Assembly: GCA_001653155.1 (NCBI GenBank)
Contig: BDEJ01000047.1
Location: forward strand, 25,955 to 89,954
Reading direction: 5' to 3'
Origin: Porphyromonadaceae bacterium H1
GTDB taxonomy: Bacteria > Bacteroidota > Bacteroidia > Bacteroidales > Paludibacteraceae
Length of the DNA stretch: 64,000 nt
Of this stretch, positions 37,720 through 46,470 are shown in pieces. The notes under the pieces were generated by a model. The model did not search any database and was not told the DNA's origin. It was given only the letters and a program-made list of their open reading frames with translations. Position 1 is the first letter of the stretch; each line of letters begins with the position of its first letter. The translations under genes were made by a program, and so were the position numbers.

Positions 37720-39006
37720 TTATTCCTCGCGTATCGCCTCGATGGGCTTTATCTCCATGGCTCTGCGAGCCGGTAAATAGCCGGATATCGTAGCAATAAT
37801 CAACAAGACAAACAGAGATAACATAGCCAGAGCGAAAGAGATTTGCGGTTCTTTAAAAAATTGCTCGCTCCGAGTCAGAATCGATTCCACAACACGAAGC
37901 AGCCCGACGCCTAACACCAAACCCAGCACTCCGGCAAGAAGTGTCAGCAGCATGCTTTCACTCATTATCTGAACAATAATATTGGCAGGCGTTGCCCCCA
38001 ATGCACGCCGAATACCGATTTCCTTCGTACGCTCACGCACGGTTACCAGCATAATATTGCTGATGCCAATGCCGCCAGCGAGCATCGTACCAATCCCGAC
38101 AACAGCAATCAGCCAGGCAATCCCCAAACCCAAATAGCGAAACATAATGAATTGCTCTTCAAAGTTGATGCTTGCAACAGCTTTTTCATCCGTGGGCGAA
38201 ATACTGTGTATCCGTCTCAGTTCGTCCTTTATCTTTTTTTCCAATACTTTTACCTTCACATCCGGTTTTGCCGTTGCTGCAATCAAGTGTATCTCGTTCC
38301 CCATATTAAATACCTGCTGCATGGTGGAAAAAGGCAAAATAATCGTTTCATCGCTAGGTCCTCCTATCTGTATATTTCCTCCCAAGGAGCGCATCACTCC
38401 TATTATACGGAAATAGACTCCTTTGATACGGATACTCATCCCTTGCGGATCTTTTCCTTTGCCAATAAGTTCTTGGTAGACGCGCTCACCTATCAAACAA
38501 ACCTTCCTCCGCTGCAATATGTCGATATCATTGATGTAACGGCCGTAAATCAGTTTGCTTTCATCGATCTTGTTGTAGCTGGGCAGACTGCCTTTCAGAT
38601 TGTAGGAGCCGGACTTATCGCCGAAGACAACATTATTCTTAGATTGCCAATCAAAAATAACGGGGGCAATCTGATCAAGCTCTGCGATTTTCTGCTGCAA
38701 GATCGGAATATCTTCACTCAAAATATCCCAATGTCGGCCCTTCCGGAAACCTTTATATGATTCGGAAGTCGTGCTCGTATAAACAAAACAGGAATTAGTG
38801 GCAAATCCCTTGATTTCGGACATAATTCCGTTTTGTAAGGCCAATCCGGCCCCCATCATAACAACCAGCATAAACATGGCCCAAAACATACCAAAAGCCG
38901 TGAGCAGACTTCGGGATTTATTTTTGCTGACAGTAATCCAGATTTCCTGCCACCAATCGATATCAAATATCGGAAGCTGCAGTATCTTCCTCGCTAATCG
39001 CTTCAT
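37720..39006 (-). CDS. MacB/FtsX-type ABC transporter permease (second copy)
   Basis: 428 residues. N-terminal membrane segment (about 35-55), a large periplasmic MacB_PCD domain (about 56-290), then three C-terminal membrane segments of the FtsX fold ending YLPARRAMEIKPIEAIREE. It lies 30 bp after a paralogous permease with the same domain order. No fused ATPase domain; the ATPase is a separate gene. Confidence 0.93.
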   Translation of the reverse strand: MKRLARKILQLPIFDIDWWQEIWITVSKNKSRSLLTAFGMFWAMFMLVVMMGAGLALQNGIMSEIKGFATNSCFVYTSTTSESYKGFRKGRHWDILSEDIPILQQKIAELDQIAPVIFDWQSKNNVVFGDKSGSYNLKGSLPSYNKIDESKLIYGRYINDIDILQRRKVCLIGERVYQELIGKGKDPQGMSIRIKGVYFRIIGVMRSLGGNIQIGGPSDETIILPFSTMQQVFNMGNEIHLIAATAKPDVKVKVLEKKIKDELRRIHSISPTDEKAVASINFEEQFIMFRYLGLGIAWLIAVVGIGTMLAGGIGISNIMLVTVRERTKEIGIRRALGATPANIIVQIMSESMLLTLLAGVLGLVLGVGLLRVVESILTRSEQFFKEPQISFALAMLSLFVLLIIATISGYLPARRAMEIKPIEAIREE

Positions 39007-39036
39007 TGAGCTTAAAATTTTGATATTTTCGGTAAT

Positions 39037-40290
39037 TTACTTCTCCTGCATAGCTTCTATCGGCTTAATACGTACTGCTTTTCGGGCCGGCATATATCCG
39101 GCAACAATACCCGATACAATCAATATGCCCGTAGCAATAAAGACATAGCTCATATCTACCGTCGGATTTTTGAATATTGACATTCCCGTATCGCTCTGAG
39201 AATTCGTACCCTCCATCACGGCAGCAACAAGCTCGGTCAATCCGATTCCGGCTAACATACCCAAATATCCGAATATCGTAGTAATCACTATGGATTCAAC
39301 AACAACCGTCAGCAGTATGGATGCCGGAGGGGCACCCAAAGCCTTACGGATACCAAACTCCCGAGTGCGCTCTTTTACGGATACCAGCATGATATTACTA
39401 ATACCAACAACTCCGGCCAACAAGGTCAGAACTCCTATGATAAAAAGAAATATATTAATGGCTCCAAATATTTTCATTGCCTGTAAATAGTTTTCTTGCG
39501 AATTGCGTATCCACAGAGCTCGAGGGTCTTTCGCATCGAAAGACATACTCGATGCCATCTGGCCTTTGAGCCGGTCGTTAAATTCCTGATTGGCTTTCTC
39601 ACTCTCCAGACCGTGCACCTCGAAAGCGATACTGTAGAACTTCTTATTGGGGTTGAAAATTACCTGAGCCGTCGTAAAAGGAATATAAGCGGAACCTTCG
39701 CCCCAACGGTTTTTCCTTGAATTGACACCTATCACTCGAAACATGACGGAAGCAACTTTTACATATTGACCCAAAGCCGGTTTCCCCTTAAATAAAACCT
39801 CTTCTATTCGCTTATCCAATACAATAACCTTATTGTTCATCTGCAAATCGTGATCGTTTATAAAACGGCCTCCCGATTCAAATTCCAAGTTAAAAATATC
39901 AGCGTATGCAGGCTGTACACCAATTATTTCGTAGCTATTCGACTCCGAAGCATATGTAACAATCCGATTGGAGGATATCAATCCGGTTTGTTTGCCGGCT
40001 TCGGGCACATGCTCACTCAGCACATCCAATTCTTTTTCCGTAAAAGCAAGCCCACGATCTGCTTTCAGGCCTTTATAAGGCAGTGTAGCCCGCCCCGGCC
40101 ACATCTGTACCGTATTGGTAGATCTGCTACTGAAGTTGCTTGTGACTCCGTTTTTCAAACCATGGCCGGCTCCCAAAAGTACGATGAGAATGAAGATCCC
40201 CCAGGCTATCGACAGCCCGGTAAGCGTCGTACGAAGCCTGTTTTGCTTCAGCGAAGCGAAAATCTCCTGTATGGTATCAAAGCCTAACAT
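39037..40290 (-). CDS. MacB/FtsX-type ABC transporter permease (first copy)
   Basis: 417 residues, same plan as its neighbour: N-terminal segment GIFILIVLLGAGHGLKNG, periplasmic MacB_PCD domain, three C-terminal segments, and an end in YMPARKAVRIKPIEAMQEK. The two copies probably form a heterodimeric permease driven by the upstream ATPase. The substrate (drug, peptide, siderophore or lipid) cannot be read from the sequence. Confidence 0.93.
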   Translation of the reverse strand: MLGFDTIQEIFASLKQNRLRTTLTGLSIAWGIFILIVLLGAGHGLKNGVTSNFSSRSTNTVQMWPGRATLPYKGLKADRGLAFTEKELDVLSEHVPEAGKQTGLISSNRIVTYASESNSYEIIGVQPAYADIFNLEFESGGRFINDHDLQMNNKVIVLDKRIEEVLFKGKPALGQYVKVASVMFRVIGVNSRKNRWGEGSAYIPFTTAQVIFNPNKKFYSIAFEVHGLESEKANQEFNDRLKGQMASSMSFDAKDPRALWIRNSQENYLQAMKIFGAINIFLFIIGVLTLLAGVVGISNIMLVSVKERTREFGIRKALGAPPASILLTVVVESIVITTIFGYLGMLAGIGLTELVAAVMEGTNSQSDTGMSIFKNPTVDMSYVFIATGILIVSGIVAGYMPARKAVRIKPIEAMQEK

Positions 40291-40326
40291 AAATCTACTA
40301 ATTTAATGTCCTCGACAAGCAACAGT

Positions 40327-41001
40327 TTATTTTGTATCGACCTGTTCTATCAGCCCGTCTTTGATTCGGATAATCCGATCCGTCTCATCAGCAACAGACT
40401 GCTCGTGAGTAACAACAAGCGTTGTTATTCCCGTATTATTCAAATCTTTAAGCACGCGCATAACCTCTACTGTGGTTTTGCTGTCCAAGGCTCCGGTCGG
40501 TTCGTCGGCAAGCAATACTTTCGGATTCGAGATAATAGCACGTGCGATAGCGACACGCTGCTTCTGCCCGCCGGAGAGTTCATTGGGCATATGATGCGCC
40601 CATTCTCTCAAACCCATGCGATCGAGGTATTCCAAAGCCATGTCGTTCCGTTTACGCCTGCTGACATTCCTGTAATATAAGGGTAAAGCGACATTCTCCA
40701 AGGCATTCTTAAAATTTATCAGATTAAAAGACTGAAAAACAAAACCAATCATCTCATTGCGATAGGCAGCAGCTTGCTTTTCAGACAGATTTTTTATGAA
40801 AGTGCCATTTAAATAGTATTCGCCCGTATCGTAACTGTCCAAAATACCCAAAACATTGAGCAAAGTCGATTTTCCGGACCCCGAAGCCCCCATGATGGAA
40901 ACATACTCGCCGCGGGCAATATCAAGGTCAATACCTTTAAGTACATGAAGCGAGGTCGCTTCGGTATAATAAGTTTTGTTAATACTGCGAAGTTTGATCA
41001 T
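40327..41001 (-). CDS. ABC transporter ATPase (MacB/LolD-like)
   Basis: 224 residues. Walker A GASGSGKST (about 38-46), Q-loop FVFQSFNLI, signature LSGGQKQRVAIARAI, Walker B VLLADEPTGALDS, and H-loop VVTHE. First gene of the seven-gene minus operon (ATPase, permease, permease, adaptor, TolC, PadR, PspC). Confidence 0.95.
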   Translation of the reverse strand: MIKLRSINKTYYTEATSLHVLKGIDLDIARGEYVSIMGASGSGKSTLLNVLGILDSYDTGEYYLNGTFIKNLSEKQAAAYRNEMIGFVFQSFNLINFKNALENVALPLYYRNVSRRKRNDMALEYLDRMGLREWAHHMPNELSGGQKQRVAIARAIISNPKVLLADEPTGALDSKTTVEVMRVLKDLNNTGITTLVVTHEQSVADETDRIIRIKDGLIEQVDTK

Positions 41002-41092
41002 ACTTCCGGTAGTTTAAACACGAATCCGACATTAAGGACATAGATACCTGCTCTTTCGACAAATATGCAGGTGTTTCTATTGATAGATGCTG

Positions 41093-41100
41093 CAAATTTA
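41093..41100 (-). promoter_or_regulatory. Promoter of the efflux operon (-7 box)
   Basis: Minus-strand TAAATTTG, a perfect -7 box about 92 bp upstream of the ATPase start. The expected -33 position falls within the palindrome at 41108-41132. Confidence 0.55.
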
Positions 41101-41107
41101 CAACAAA

Positions 41108-41132
41108 CAAAGTACTATGCAATACAAAGTAC
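41108..41132. promoter_or_regulatory. Candidate PadR operator at the efflux operon promoter
   Basis: Arms GTACTATGC (41112-41120) and ACAAAGTAC (41124-41132) pair at 7 of 9 positions around a 3-bp spacer. A further CAAAGTAC at 41108-41115 makes a direct repeat with a 17-bp period. It covers the -33 region of the operon that encodes a PadR repressor, which suggests autoregulation. Assignment by position only. Confidence 0.5.
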
Positions 41133-41315
41133 CTTTTGACTTCACACCATCAACAGCCAAAAAGAAAATAAACAACTGAAAAACAAAGAAATAGACTTAT
41201 CCTCAATAAAAGCAAATTATTTTTTTTTAAGAATTCAGAAATAAAAGAGCTGTAGAAACAAAGGAGTAATACGGTAAAAATCGGAAGTAAAAATACGGAA
41301 TTTCATGCAAAGAAG
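41133..41315. other. AT-rich intergenic region
   Basis: About 180 bp between the efflux promoter and the tRNA terminator, A-rich, with no ORF or strong hairpin that I can support. Confidence 0.5.
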
Positions 41316-41362
41316 AGTAAAATAAGAAATCCGCAAACAGTTTCATAACTATTTGCGGATTT
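41316..41362 (-). terminator. Terminator after tRNA-Arg
   Basis: Perfect 11-bp arms AAATCCGCAAA and complement (41327-41337 with 41352-41362), a 14-nt loop, and a T-rich tract on the minus strand. It begins 7 bp after the tRNA. Confidence 0.82.
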
Positions 41363-41368
41363 TCAGTG

Positions 41369-41442
41369 TGACTCCGACAGGATTCAAACCTGTAACCTTC
41401 TGATCCGTAGTCAGATGCTCTATTCAGTTGAGCTACGGAGCC
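41369..41442 (-). tRNA. tRNA-Arg (anticodon ACG)
   Basis: A 74-nt cloverleaf: acceptor GGCTCCG/CGGAGTC (one G-T), D arm GCTC/GAGC, anticodon stem TCTGA/TCAGA with loop CTACGGA (anticodon ACG, reading CGN after A-to-I editing), and T arm ACAGG/CCTGT with loop TTTGAAT. The CCA end is not encoded. No integrase or repeat lies beside it. Confidence 0.95.
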
Positions 41443-41559
41443 GTCGCTCTTTTTTCGGGTGCAAATATACGGCTATTTTATTTTCTCACAAAATTTATTC
41501 TTCAAAAAAACAAAAAAAACATCTCACTTCCCTGTAAAAGCTTGGATTTCAAAAAAGAA

Positions 41560-42120
41560 TCAATCGTTTTTTTCTTGATTCAGATAGTCCGTTCTGAGCT
41601 TTTGCAGCACAAATACATCCACAAAGTCATCGAAGAGGCGTATCCACTGCTTTAAAACAGCGCTTTTTCGATACTTGGCATGGTGAAACATACGGATAGT
41701 GGCTTCGTTTGTTTCGGCTACATGTAAGTAGAGTTGATTTATCTTGAGAAAATCAAACACATAATCCTCGATAAGCATCAAAGCTTGTGCGGCATAGCCT
41801 TTACCTCGCTGCGAAGCATCTACAAACAGACCTAAAGCCACCTTACTGTTATGAAAATCGAAATCGAACAAATCTACGGTTCCCAAGGCCTCCTTTCCGA
41901 CTTTGTCTTCAATAATCAGACGCAGTTGCTTATCCTCATAAATATCGTTCTTCGACTCGGCGATGTAACGCTTGATGGCATAACGGGAAAAAGGTGCATG
42001 CGTATCACTCACTCCCCACAAAAGGGGGTCATTTTCCCAAAGGTAGAGCTTTTCCAAGTCTTCGGGTTCCACATGCCGAAGGCGGATTTTATCGTTTTCG
42101 AGGAGGAGAGCAGAGTTCAT
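41560..42120 (-). CDS. GNAT N-acetyltransferase (SpeG/RimJ-like)
   Basis: 186 residues. IRLRHVEPEDLEKLYLWEND at the start and the acetyl-CoA site in the QRGKGYAAQALMLIEDYVF block are GNAT motifs of the RimL/SpeG branch. It overlaps the HAD gene upstream by 32 bp, so it belongs to the nspC operon. A polyamine acetylase would fit with nspC, but the substrate is inferred only from context. Confidence 0.82.
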   Translation of the reverse strand: MNSALLLENDKIRLRHVEPEDLEKLYLWENDPLLWGVSDTHAPFSRYAIKRYIAESKNDIYEDKQLRLIIEDKVGKEALGTVDLFDFDFHNSKVALGLFVDASQRGKGYAAQALMLIEDYVFDFLKINQLYLHVAETNEATIRMFHHAKYRKSAVLKQWIRLFDDFVDVFVLQKLRTDYLNQEKND

Positions 42121-42544
42121 AGATTTTACTTACAAAAGAAGATAAAAGACCTTTATCGGAGTGAGGCTTTGCGGCATAAGCCGAAGAAGGTTTCTCAAAA
42201 GGCCGCCCTTCGCTAATCATACGATATATAATACCCCAATCGGGCAGCCCTCCCAAGTTCCGGTCGTCGATGAACAGGTCTGCTCTGAGTTTGCGCGGCT
42301 GAGCTACAGTATCTTCCAGTTCATCCGGAAAATCCTGATTAACTGCGTAAAAGAGCAATCCGCGTTCAGCACAAAAAGCAAGAGCCTCTTCCAAATCTCG
42401 TCCCTCTCGCACAGTCCATAAGATCAGGCGGTGCCCATCCTGCTGCAAGCGTTTCAGGGTTTCGATTGCAAAAGGAATTTCTTTACCGATGGCCGGATAA
42501 TCGTGGGTAACAATCGTTCCATCAAAATCTACTGCAATAAGCAT
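42089..42544 (-). CDS. Small HAD-family phosphatase-like protein
   Basis: 151 residues from the start at 42544. HAD motif I DFDGT at 6-10 (nucleophile Asp), motif II in ILWTVREGRD, and the motif IV-like IDDRNLGG. It resembles Bacteroidota capless HAD hydrolases. A longer upstream start would overlap the preceding gene and was rejected. It sits 4 bp after the membrane-protein gene. Confidence 0.83.
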   Translation of the reverse strand: MLIAVDFDGTIVTHDYPAIGKEIPFAIETLKRLQQDGHRLILWTVREGRDLEEALAFCAERGLLFYAVNQDFPDELEDTVAQPRKLRADLFIDDRNLGGLPDWGIIYRMISEGRPFEKPSSAYAAKPHSDKGLLSSFVSKIYELCSPPRKR

Positions 42545-42548
42545 ATCT

Positions 42549-43043
42549 TTATTGTGTTTGCTGATTATCCGTATTTTCTTCTTCATCAAACTGCTCGTCA
42601 GCTTCGGATGCAATAAACTCATCCAACTCCCGTCTGATTTTAGCCGGACCGGGCAGACAGGTAATAAGGGCTAAAGCAGCAATTACCGTACAGAACAAAA
42701 CGGACTGAGAATAAAACAAAAAGGATAACAGCAAGCAACCAAAGAGCATCGCACTACCCAGCAACAACAAGCGGACAAGAGATATGCGAAAGTAAGCATC
42801 AAGGTGTTTGCCTGCAACCGCCTCCCCTCTCTGCCATTTTTTTGTCTGCCTGCCAAACAAATAAAAGGCAAGGGGAATACTCAGCAGGACATACATGTAA
42901 TATACCGACGACCAGACCTGTACAGCATCCTTCGACAGCTCAGGATAGTCCATTCCACCGTAGCGTCCTGCAAGAAAACCAAGAAAGGCCAATATAAAAA
43001 AGCCATAAAACAACAATGCGAGCTTTCGGAAAATTTGTGTCAT
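42549..43043 (-). CDS. Hypothetical inner membrane protein
   Basis: 164 residues with four hydrophobic segments (about 10-26, 45-62, 90-107, 110-130) and an acidic C-terminal tail (ASEADEQFDEEENTDNQQ). I do not recognise the family. Between recR (9 bp) and the HAD gene (4 bp), so translated as part of that operon. Confidence 0.65.
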   Translation of the reverse strand: MTQIFRKLALLFYGFFILAFLGFLAGRYGGMDYPELSKDAVQVWSSVYYMYVLLSIPLAFYLFGRQTKKWQRGEAVAGKHLDAYFRISLVRLLLLGSAMLFGCLLLSFLFYSQSVLFCTVIAALALITCLPGPAKIRRELDEFIASEADEQFDEEENTDNQQTQ

Positions 43044-43052
43044 CGTAAAAAT

Positions 43053-43676
43053 CTATTTAAAAGAATTTGTAAATTCAACCCGATTCAATATCGAACGGCC
43101 GAGCGTTACCTCATCAGCATATTCCAATTCGTCCCCAATGGCCACGCCTCGAGCTATAGTGGTAACTTTTACAGAAGTATGCGCAAGCTTTCTAAAAATA
43201 TAGAAATTCGTAGTATCTCCCTCCATCGTGGTGCTGAGCGCCAATATAACCTCTTTAACTTCACCTTCTTCAACCCGCTTTATCAAGCTATCGATTTCCA
43301 AGTCTTTAGGCCCTACACCATCCATAGGAGAGATAACCCCTCCCAACACGTGATAAAGTCCTCTGTACTGTTGGGTATTCTCGATAGACATAACATCTTT
43401 AATATTTTCGACCACGCAAAGCGTCTGACGATCGCGCGATGGACTGGAACATAAGCGACAGAGCTCCGTATCGGAAATATTATGGCAGCATTGGCAATAA
43501 CAGACTTCCTGACGGAGGCGGATGATGGCGTTCCCAAAGCTACAGACCTCCTCCTCAGAACGTCTCAACAAGTGTAGAACCAATCTGAGGGCCGTCTTGC
43601 GCCCAATACCCGGCAAGCTTGAAAATTCGTGAACGGCCTTTTCCAACAAGGCCGAAGGATATTGCGTATGGCTCAT
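43053..43676 (-). CDS. recR: Recombination protein RecR
   Basis: Works with RecF/RecO to load RecA on gapped DNA. 207 residues. Helix-hairpin-helix [17 protein letters not shown] (about 21-37), a C4 zinc finger (C59 to C76, [18 protein letters not shown]), Toprim domain ([12 protein letters not shown]), and the Walker B-like C-terminal region ending FTNSFK. 28 bp after nspC. Confidence 0.96.
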   Translation of the reverse strand: MSHTQYPSALLEKAVHEFSSLPGIGRKTALRLVLHLLRRSEEEVCSFGNAIIRLRQEVCYCQCCHNISDTELCRLCSSPSRDRQTLCVVENIKDVMSIENTQQYRGLYHVLGGVISPMDGVGPKDLEIDSLIKRVEEGEVKEVILALSTTMEGDTTNFYIFRKLAHTSVKVTTIARGVAIGDELEYADEVTLGRSILNRVEFTNSFK

Positions 43677-43704
43677 GCGTTATTTTCTTAAATATCGCCT
43701 CTTT

Positions 43705-44835
43705 TTAAGACATTCTGCTCTTGTAATCCTCGTAACCAAAGCGACGAATCAGTTGAAAACGCTCGTCCTTGGTCCAGATACCGATACTGGGATGAGTAAC
43801 CCCATTGAACATCGTGGTTTTCACCATTGTATAATGGATCATATCCTCAAAAACAATCCTATCCTCCACTTGCAACTCCTTGTCGAAAGACCAGGAAGCA
43901 TAAAAATCACCCGAAAGACAACTGTTACCTCCCATTCGATAAACGGGTTTTCCGGGAACAGGATCGAAAGCATTTCGTATGGCCGGCTTATAAGGCATTT
44001 CCAGACAGTCGGGCATATGACAGGAAAAAGAAACATCGAGCATAGCAGTCTTTATACCGCCATTTTCAACAATATCGAGTACGGTCGATACAAGTACTCC
44101 CGTCTGCCATACAAAGGCACTTCCCGGTTCTAAAATAATATGCAGGTGCGGATATTTAGCCTTGAAGGCTTTCAGAAGGCTCACAAGATGCTCCACATCG
44201 TAATCGTTGCGTGTCATCAGATGCCCTCCCCCCATATTCAACCATTTGATGTGCGGAAAGAACTTGGCAAATTTTTCCTCTACGACGCGCAAGGTGGCTT
44301 CCAAATCGTAGGAAGAAGACTCGCATAAAGTATGAAAATGCAAACCTTCCACTCCCTCGGGAAGCTTCTCGTCCAATAAATCGGCCGTCACTCCCAAACG
44401 CGAACCGGGAGTGCAAGGGTTGTACAAATCGACTCCAACACTCTGAAACTCGGGGTTGATGCGCAAACCACAAGAAATATTCTTCCCGATAGTTTGGGGA
44501 TAAAAACGGGAAAACTGCGAGAGGGAATTAAAAGTTATGTGGCTACTGCATTGCATAATACCTCCAAATTCGGAATCGGAATATGCCGGAGCATAGCTGT
44601 GGGCCGGACTTCCCATTTCTTCGAAAGCTAAACGAGCTTCGGCTAACGAACTGGCTGTGGAATGGCGAATATACTCCCGAATGATGGGAAAAACACGCCA
44701 CATCGCAAAAGCCTTAAAAGCAAGTATAATCTCCACACCGCTGCGCTCTTGTACCGAACGTATCAGTTCGAGGTTCCGACGCAAGAGTCCTTCGTCCAAT
44801 ACATAGCAGGGTGAAGGTATTTTTGAATAATCCAT
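43705..44835 (-). CDS. nspC: Carboxynorspermidine/carboxyspermidine decarboxylase
   Basis: PLP-dependent last step of the carboxyspermidine route to spermidine, the usual polyamine path of Bacteroidota. 376 residues, alanine-racemase fold. Lys41 in the LAFKAFAMW block is the expected PLP lysine; LHFHTLCESS, NMGGGHLMTR and EPGSAFVWQTG are family blocks. First gene of a minus operon with recR, a membrane protein, HAD and GNAT. Confidence 0.93.
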   Translation of the reverse strand: MDYSKIPSPCYVLDEGLLRRNLELIRSVQERSGVEIILAFKAFAMWRVFPIIREYIRHSTASSLAEARLAFEEMGSPAHSYAPAYSDSEFGGIMQCSSHITFNSLSQFSRFYPQTIGKNISCGLRINPEFQSVGVDLYNPCTPGSRLGVTADLLDEKLPEGVEGLHFHTLCESSSYDLEATLRVVEEKFAKFFPHIKWLNMGGGHLMTRNDYDVEHLVSLLKAFKAKYPHLHIILEPGSAFVWQTGVLVSTVLDIVENGGIKTAMLDVSFSCHMPDCLEMPYKPAIRNAFDPVPGKPVYRMGGNSCLSGDFYASWSFDKELQVEDRIVFEDMIHYTMVKTTMFNGVTHPSIGIWTKDERFQLIRRFGYEDYKSRMS

Positions 44836-44860
44836 AAATCCTTTTAGCGTTTTTAAAGGG

Positions 44861-44868
44861 CAAAGATA
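44861..44868 (-). promoter_or_regulatory. Candidate nspC operon promoter (-7 box)
   Basis: Minus-strand TATCTTTG is a perfect -7 box, with a T-rich stretch near -33. 26 bp upstream of the nspC start, divergent from lptB. Confidence 0.55.
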
Positions 44869-45040
44869 CGTTTTTTATGCTGTCTCTTAAAAATGAACGC
44901 ATACATCATCACCTATGAAGATAACGAGAAGAGTAAATGAGAACAGCGAATGGCAAGATCTCTTTGCTCTACAGAAAAAAGAAAAACAATTCAAATACAA
45001 GTACTTGCCCAAAAACACCGGAACAGGACTTCTCGTTTTT

Positions 45041-45072
45041 ATTGTATATCGAAGTAAAAAAATGTACTTTTG
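45041..45072 (+). promoter_or_regulatory. Promoter of lptB
   Basis: ATTG (45041-45044), a 20-bp spacer, and TACTTTTG (45065-45072). Because an in-frame ATG at 45070 lies inside the -7 box, translation must start at 45097. Confidence 0.65.
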
Positions 45073-45096
45073 CACAGCATCATCAGCACATTTTTT

Positions 45097-45852
45097 ATGG
45101 AAAATAAGAGCCTGATGCTCCGCACGGAGCATCTTTTCAAAAAATACGGAAAGCGAACAGTTGTAAACGACGTATCGATCCATGTCAGACAGGGTGAAAT
45201 TGTAGGTCTGCTGGGACCTAATGGAGCCGGTAAAACAACTACCTTTTACATGACTACCGGATTGGTCAGCCCCAACTCCGGGAGTATCTTTCTGGAAGAC
45301 AAAGACATTACCAAATACCCTGTGTACCGTCGCGCGCAAAACGGCATTGGCTATCTGGCACAGGAGGCTTCGGTATTTCGCAAGATGACCGTAGAAGACA
45401 ACATCAAGTCCGTACTGGAAATGACCAAATTCAGCAAAGAATACCAAAAAGAAAAATTAGAGACCCTGATTGCCGAATTTAATCTGGAGCACGTACGGCA
45501 CAACATCGGCGACCGTTTATCCGGAGGCGAACGCCGACGCACCGAAATAGCACGCTGTTTGGCCATCGAGCCGCGCTTTATCATGCTGGACGAACCTTTT
45601 GCCGGTGTCGACCCGATTGCGGTACAGGACATTCAAGACATCGTGTGGAAGCTGAAAGACAAAAACATCGGCATCCTCATCACCGACCACAACGTGGATG
45701 AAACCCTCATGATTACCGACCGGGCCTACCTCCTCTTCGAAGGGCGCATCCTTTTCCAAGGGACTTCGGAAGAGCTGGCAGCCAACCCCATAGTCCGTGA
45801 GAAATATCTCGGACGGGATTTCGAGCTCAAAAAGAAATCAAAAATATCGTAA
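45097..45852 (+). CDS. lptB: LPS export ABC transporter ATPase LptB
   Basis: 251 residues. Powers LptFG to extract LPS from the inner membrane toward the Lpt bridge. Walker [14 protein letters not shown]-loop [13 protein letters not shown] (typical of LptB), signature [13 protein letters not shown], Walker [14 protein letters not shown], and H-loop [10 protein letters not shown]. Start 45097 is chosen because the upstream ATG falls in the promoter. No other lpt gene is adjacent. Confidence 0.95.
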   Translation: MENKSLMLRTEHLFKKYGKRTVVNDVSIHVRQGEIVGLLGPNGAGKTTTFYMTTGLVSPNSGSIFLEDKDITKYPVYRRAQNGIGYLAQEASVFRKMTVEDNIKSVLEMTKFSKEYQKEKLETLIAEFNLEHVRHNIGDRLSGGERRRTEIARCLAIEPRFIMLDEPFAGVDPIAVQDIQDIVWKLKDKNIGILITDHNVDETLMITDRAYLLFEGRILFQGTSEELAANPIVREKYLGRDFELKKKSKIS

Positions 45853-45894
45853 CTCAGGCCTTTCATCCTTGCAGGGGAATGCTCAAAACAGACA

Positions 45895-46458
45895 ATGACA
45901 CAGGATAAATTATTCACGGTAGATAGCAACATTGTTCTCAAAAGCACATGCCTCGAAGATTGTCTTTCTATTTTCAACATTATCGACAAGCAACGTGGCT
46001 ATTTGGGGCAGTGGCTCCCCTTTGTAGGCGCCACGCAAGACCTCTCCGATACCGAGTTGGCCGTAAGAGACATGATAGAGAATCGGGGCAGCAACCTAAC
46101 GTGCAGCATCTTTTTTCAGAACTCCTTCGTCGGGCTTGTCGGATTGAAAGATTGCGATTTCATAAATAAAAAAACAGAAATCGGATACTGGCTCTCGGAA
46201 GAACAACAGCACAAAGGCATCGTAACAAAATCCTGTAGGGCTTTGATAAATTATGCTTTCAATGAGCTGGACATGTATCGTATACAACTCCAAGCCGCCC
46301 CCGGAAACACCAAGAGCCAGGCAGTAGCCCGACGCTTAGGCTTCATTCAAGAAGGGAGGTTACGAGCAGCCGAGCTCCACGAGCGAGGATTCGTGGATTT
46401 GATCATTTTCAGCCTCTTACGACCCGAATGGGAGAAGCAGCATGAAAAATTTGAATAA
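45895..46458 (+). CDS. GNAT N-acetyltransferase (RimJ/RimL-like)
   Basis: 187 residues. VLKSTCLEDCLSIFNIIDKQ at the N-terminus, EIGYWLSEEQQHKGIVTKSC (acetyl-CoA binding region), and LGFIQEGRLRAAELH near the end give the RimL ribosomal-protein-serine acetyltransferase-like pattern. It follows lptB by 42 bp and precedes rnz by 12 bp. Substrate unknown. Confidence 0.87.
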   Translation: MTQDKLFTVDSNIVLKSTCLEDCLSIFNIIDKQRGYLGQWLPFVGATQDLSDTELAVRDMIENRGSNLTCSIFFQNSFVGLVGLKDCDFINKKTEIGYWLSEEQQHKGIVTKSCRALINYAFNELDMYRIQLQAAPGNTKSQAVARRLGFIQEGRLRAAELHERGFVDLIIFSLLRPEWEKQHEKFE

Positions 46459-46470
46459 AAAAATCATCGG

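Noticed and set aside
44887..45447. 186-codon minus-strand ORF opposite lptB
   Set aside because: Antisense to the start of a clear lptB gene; composition is that of a shadow frame.
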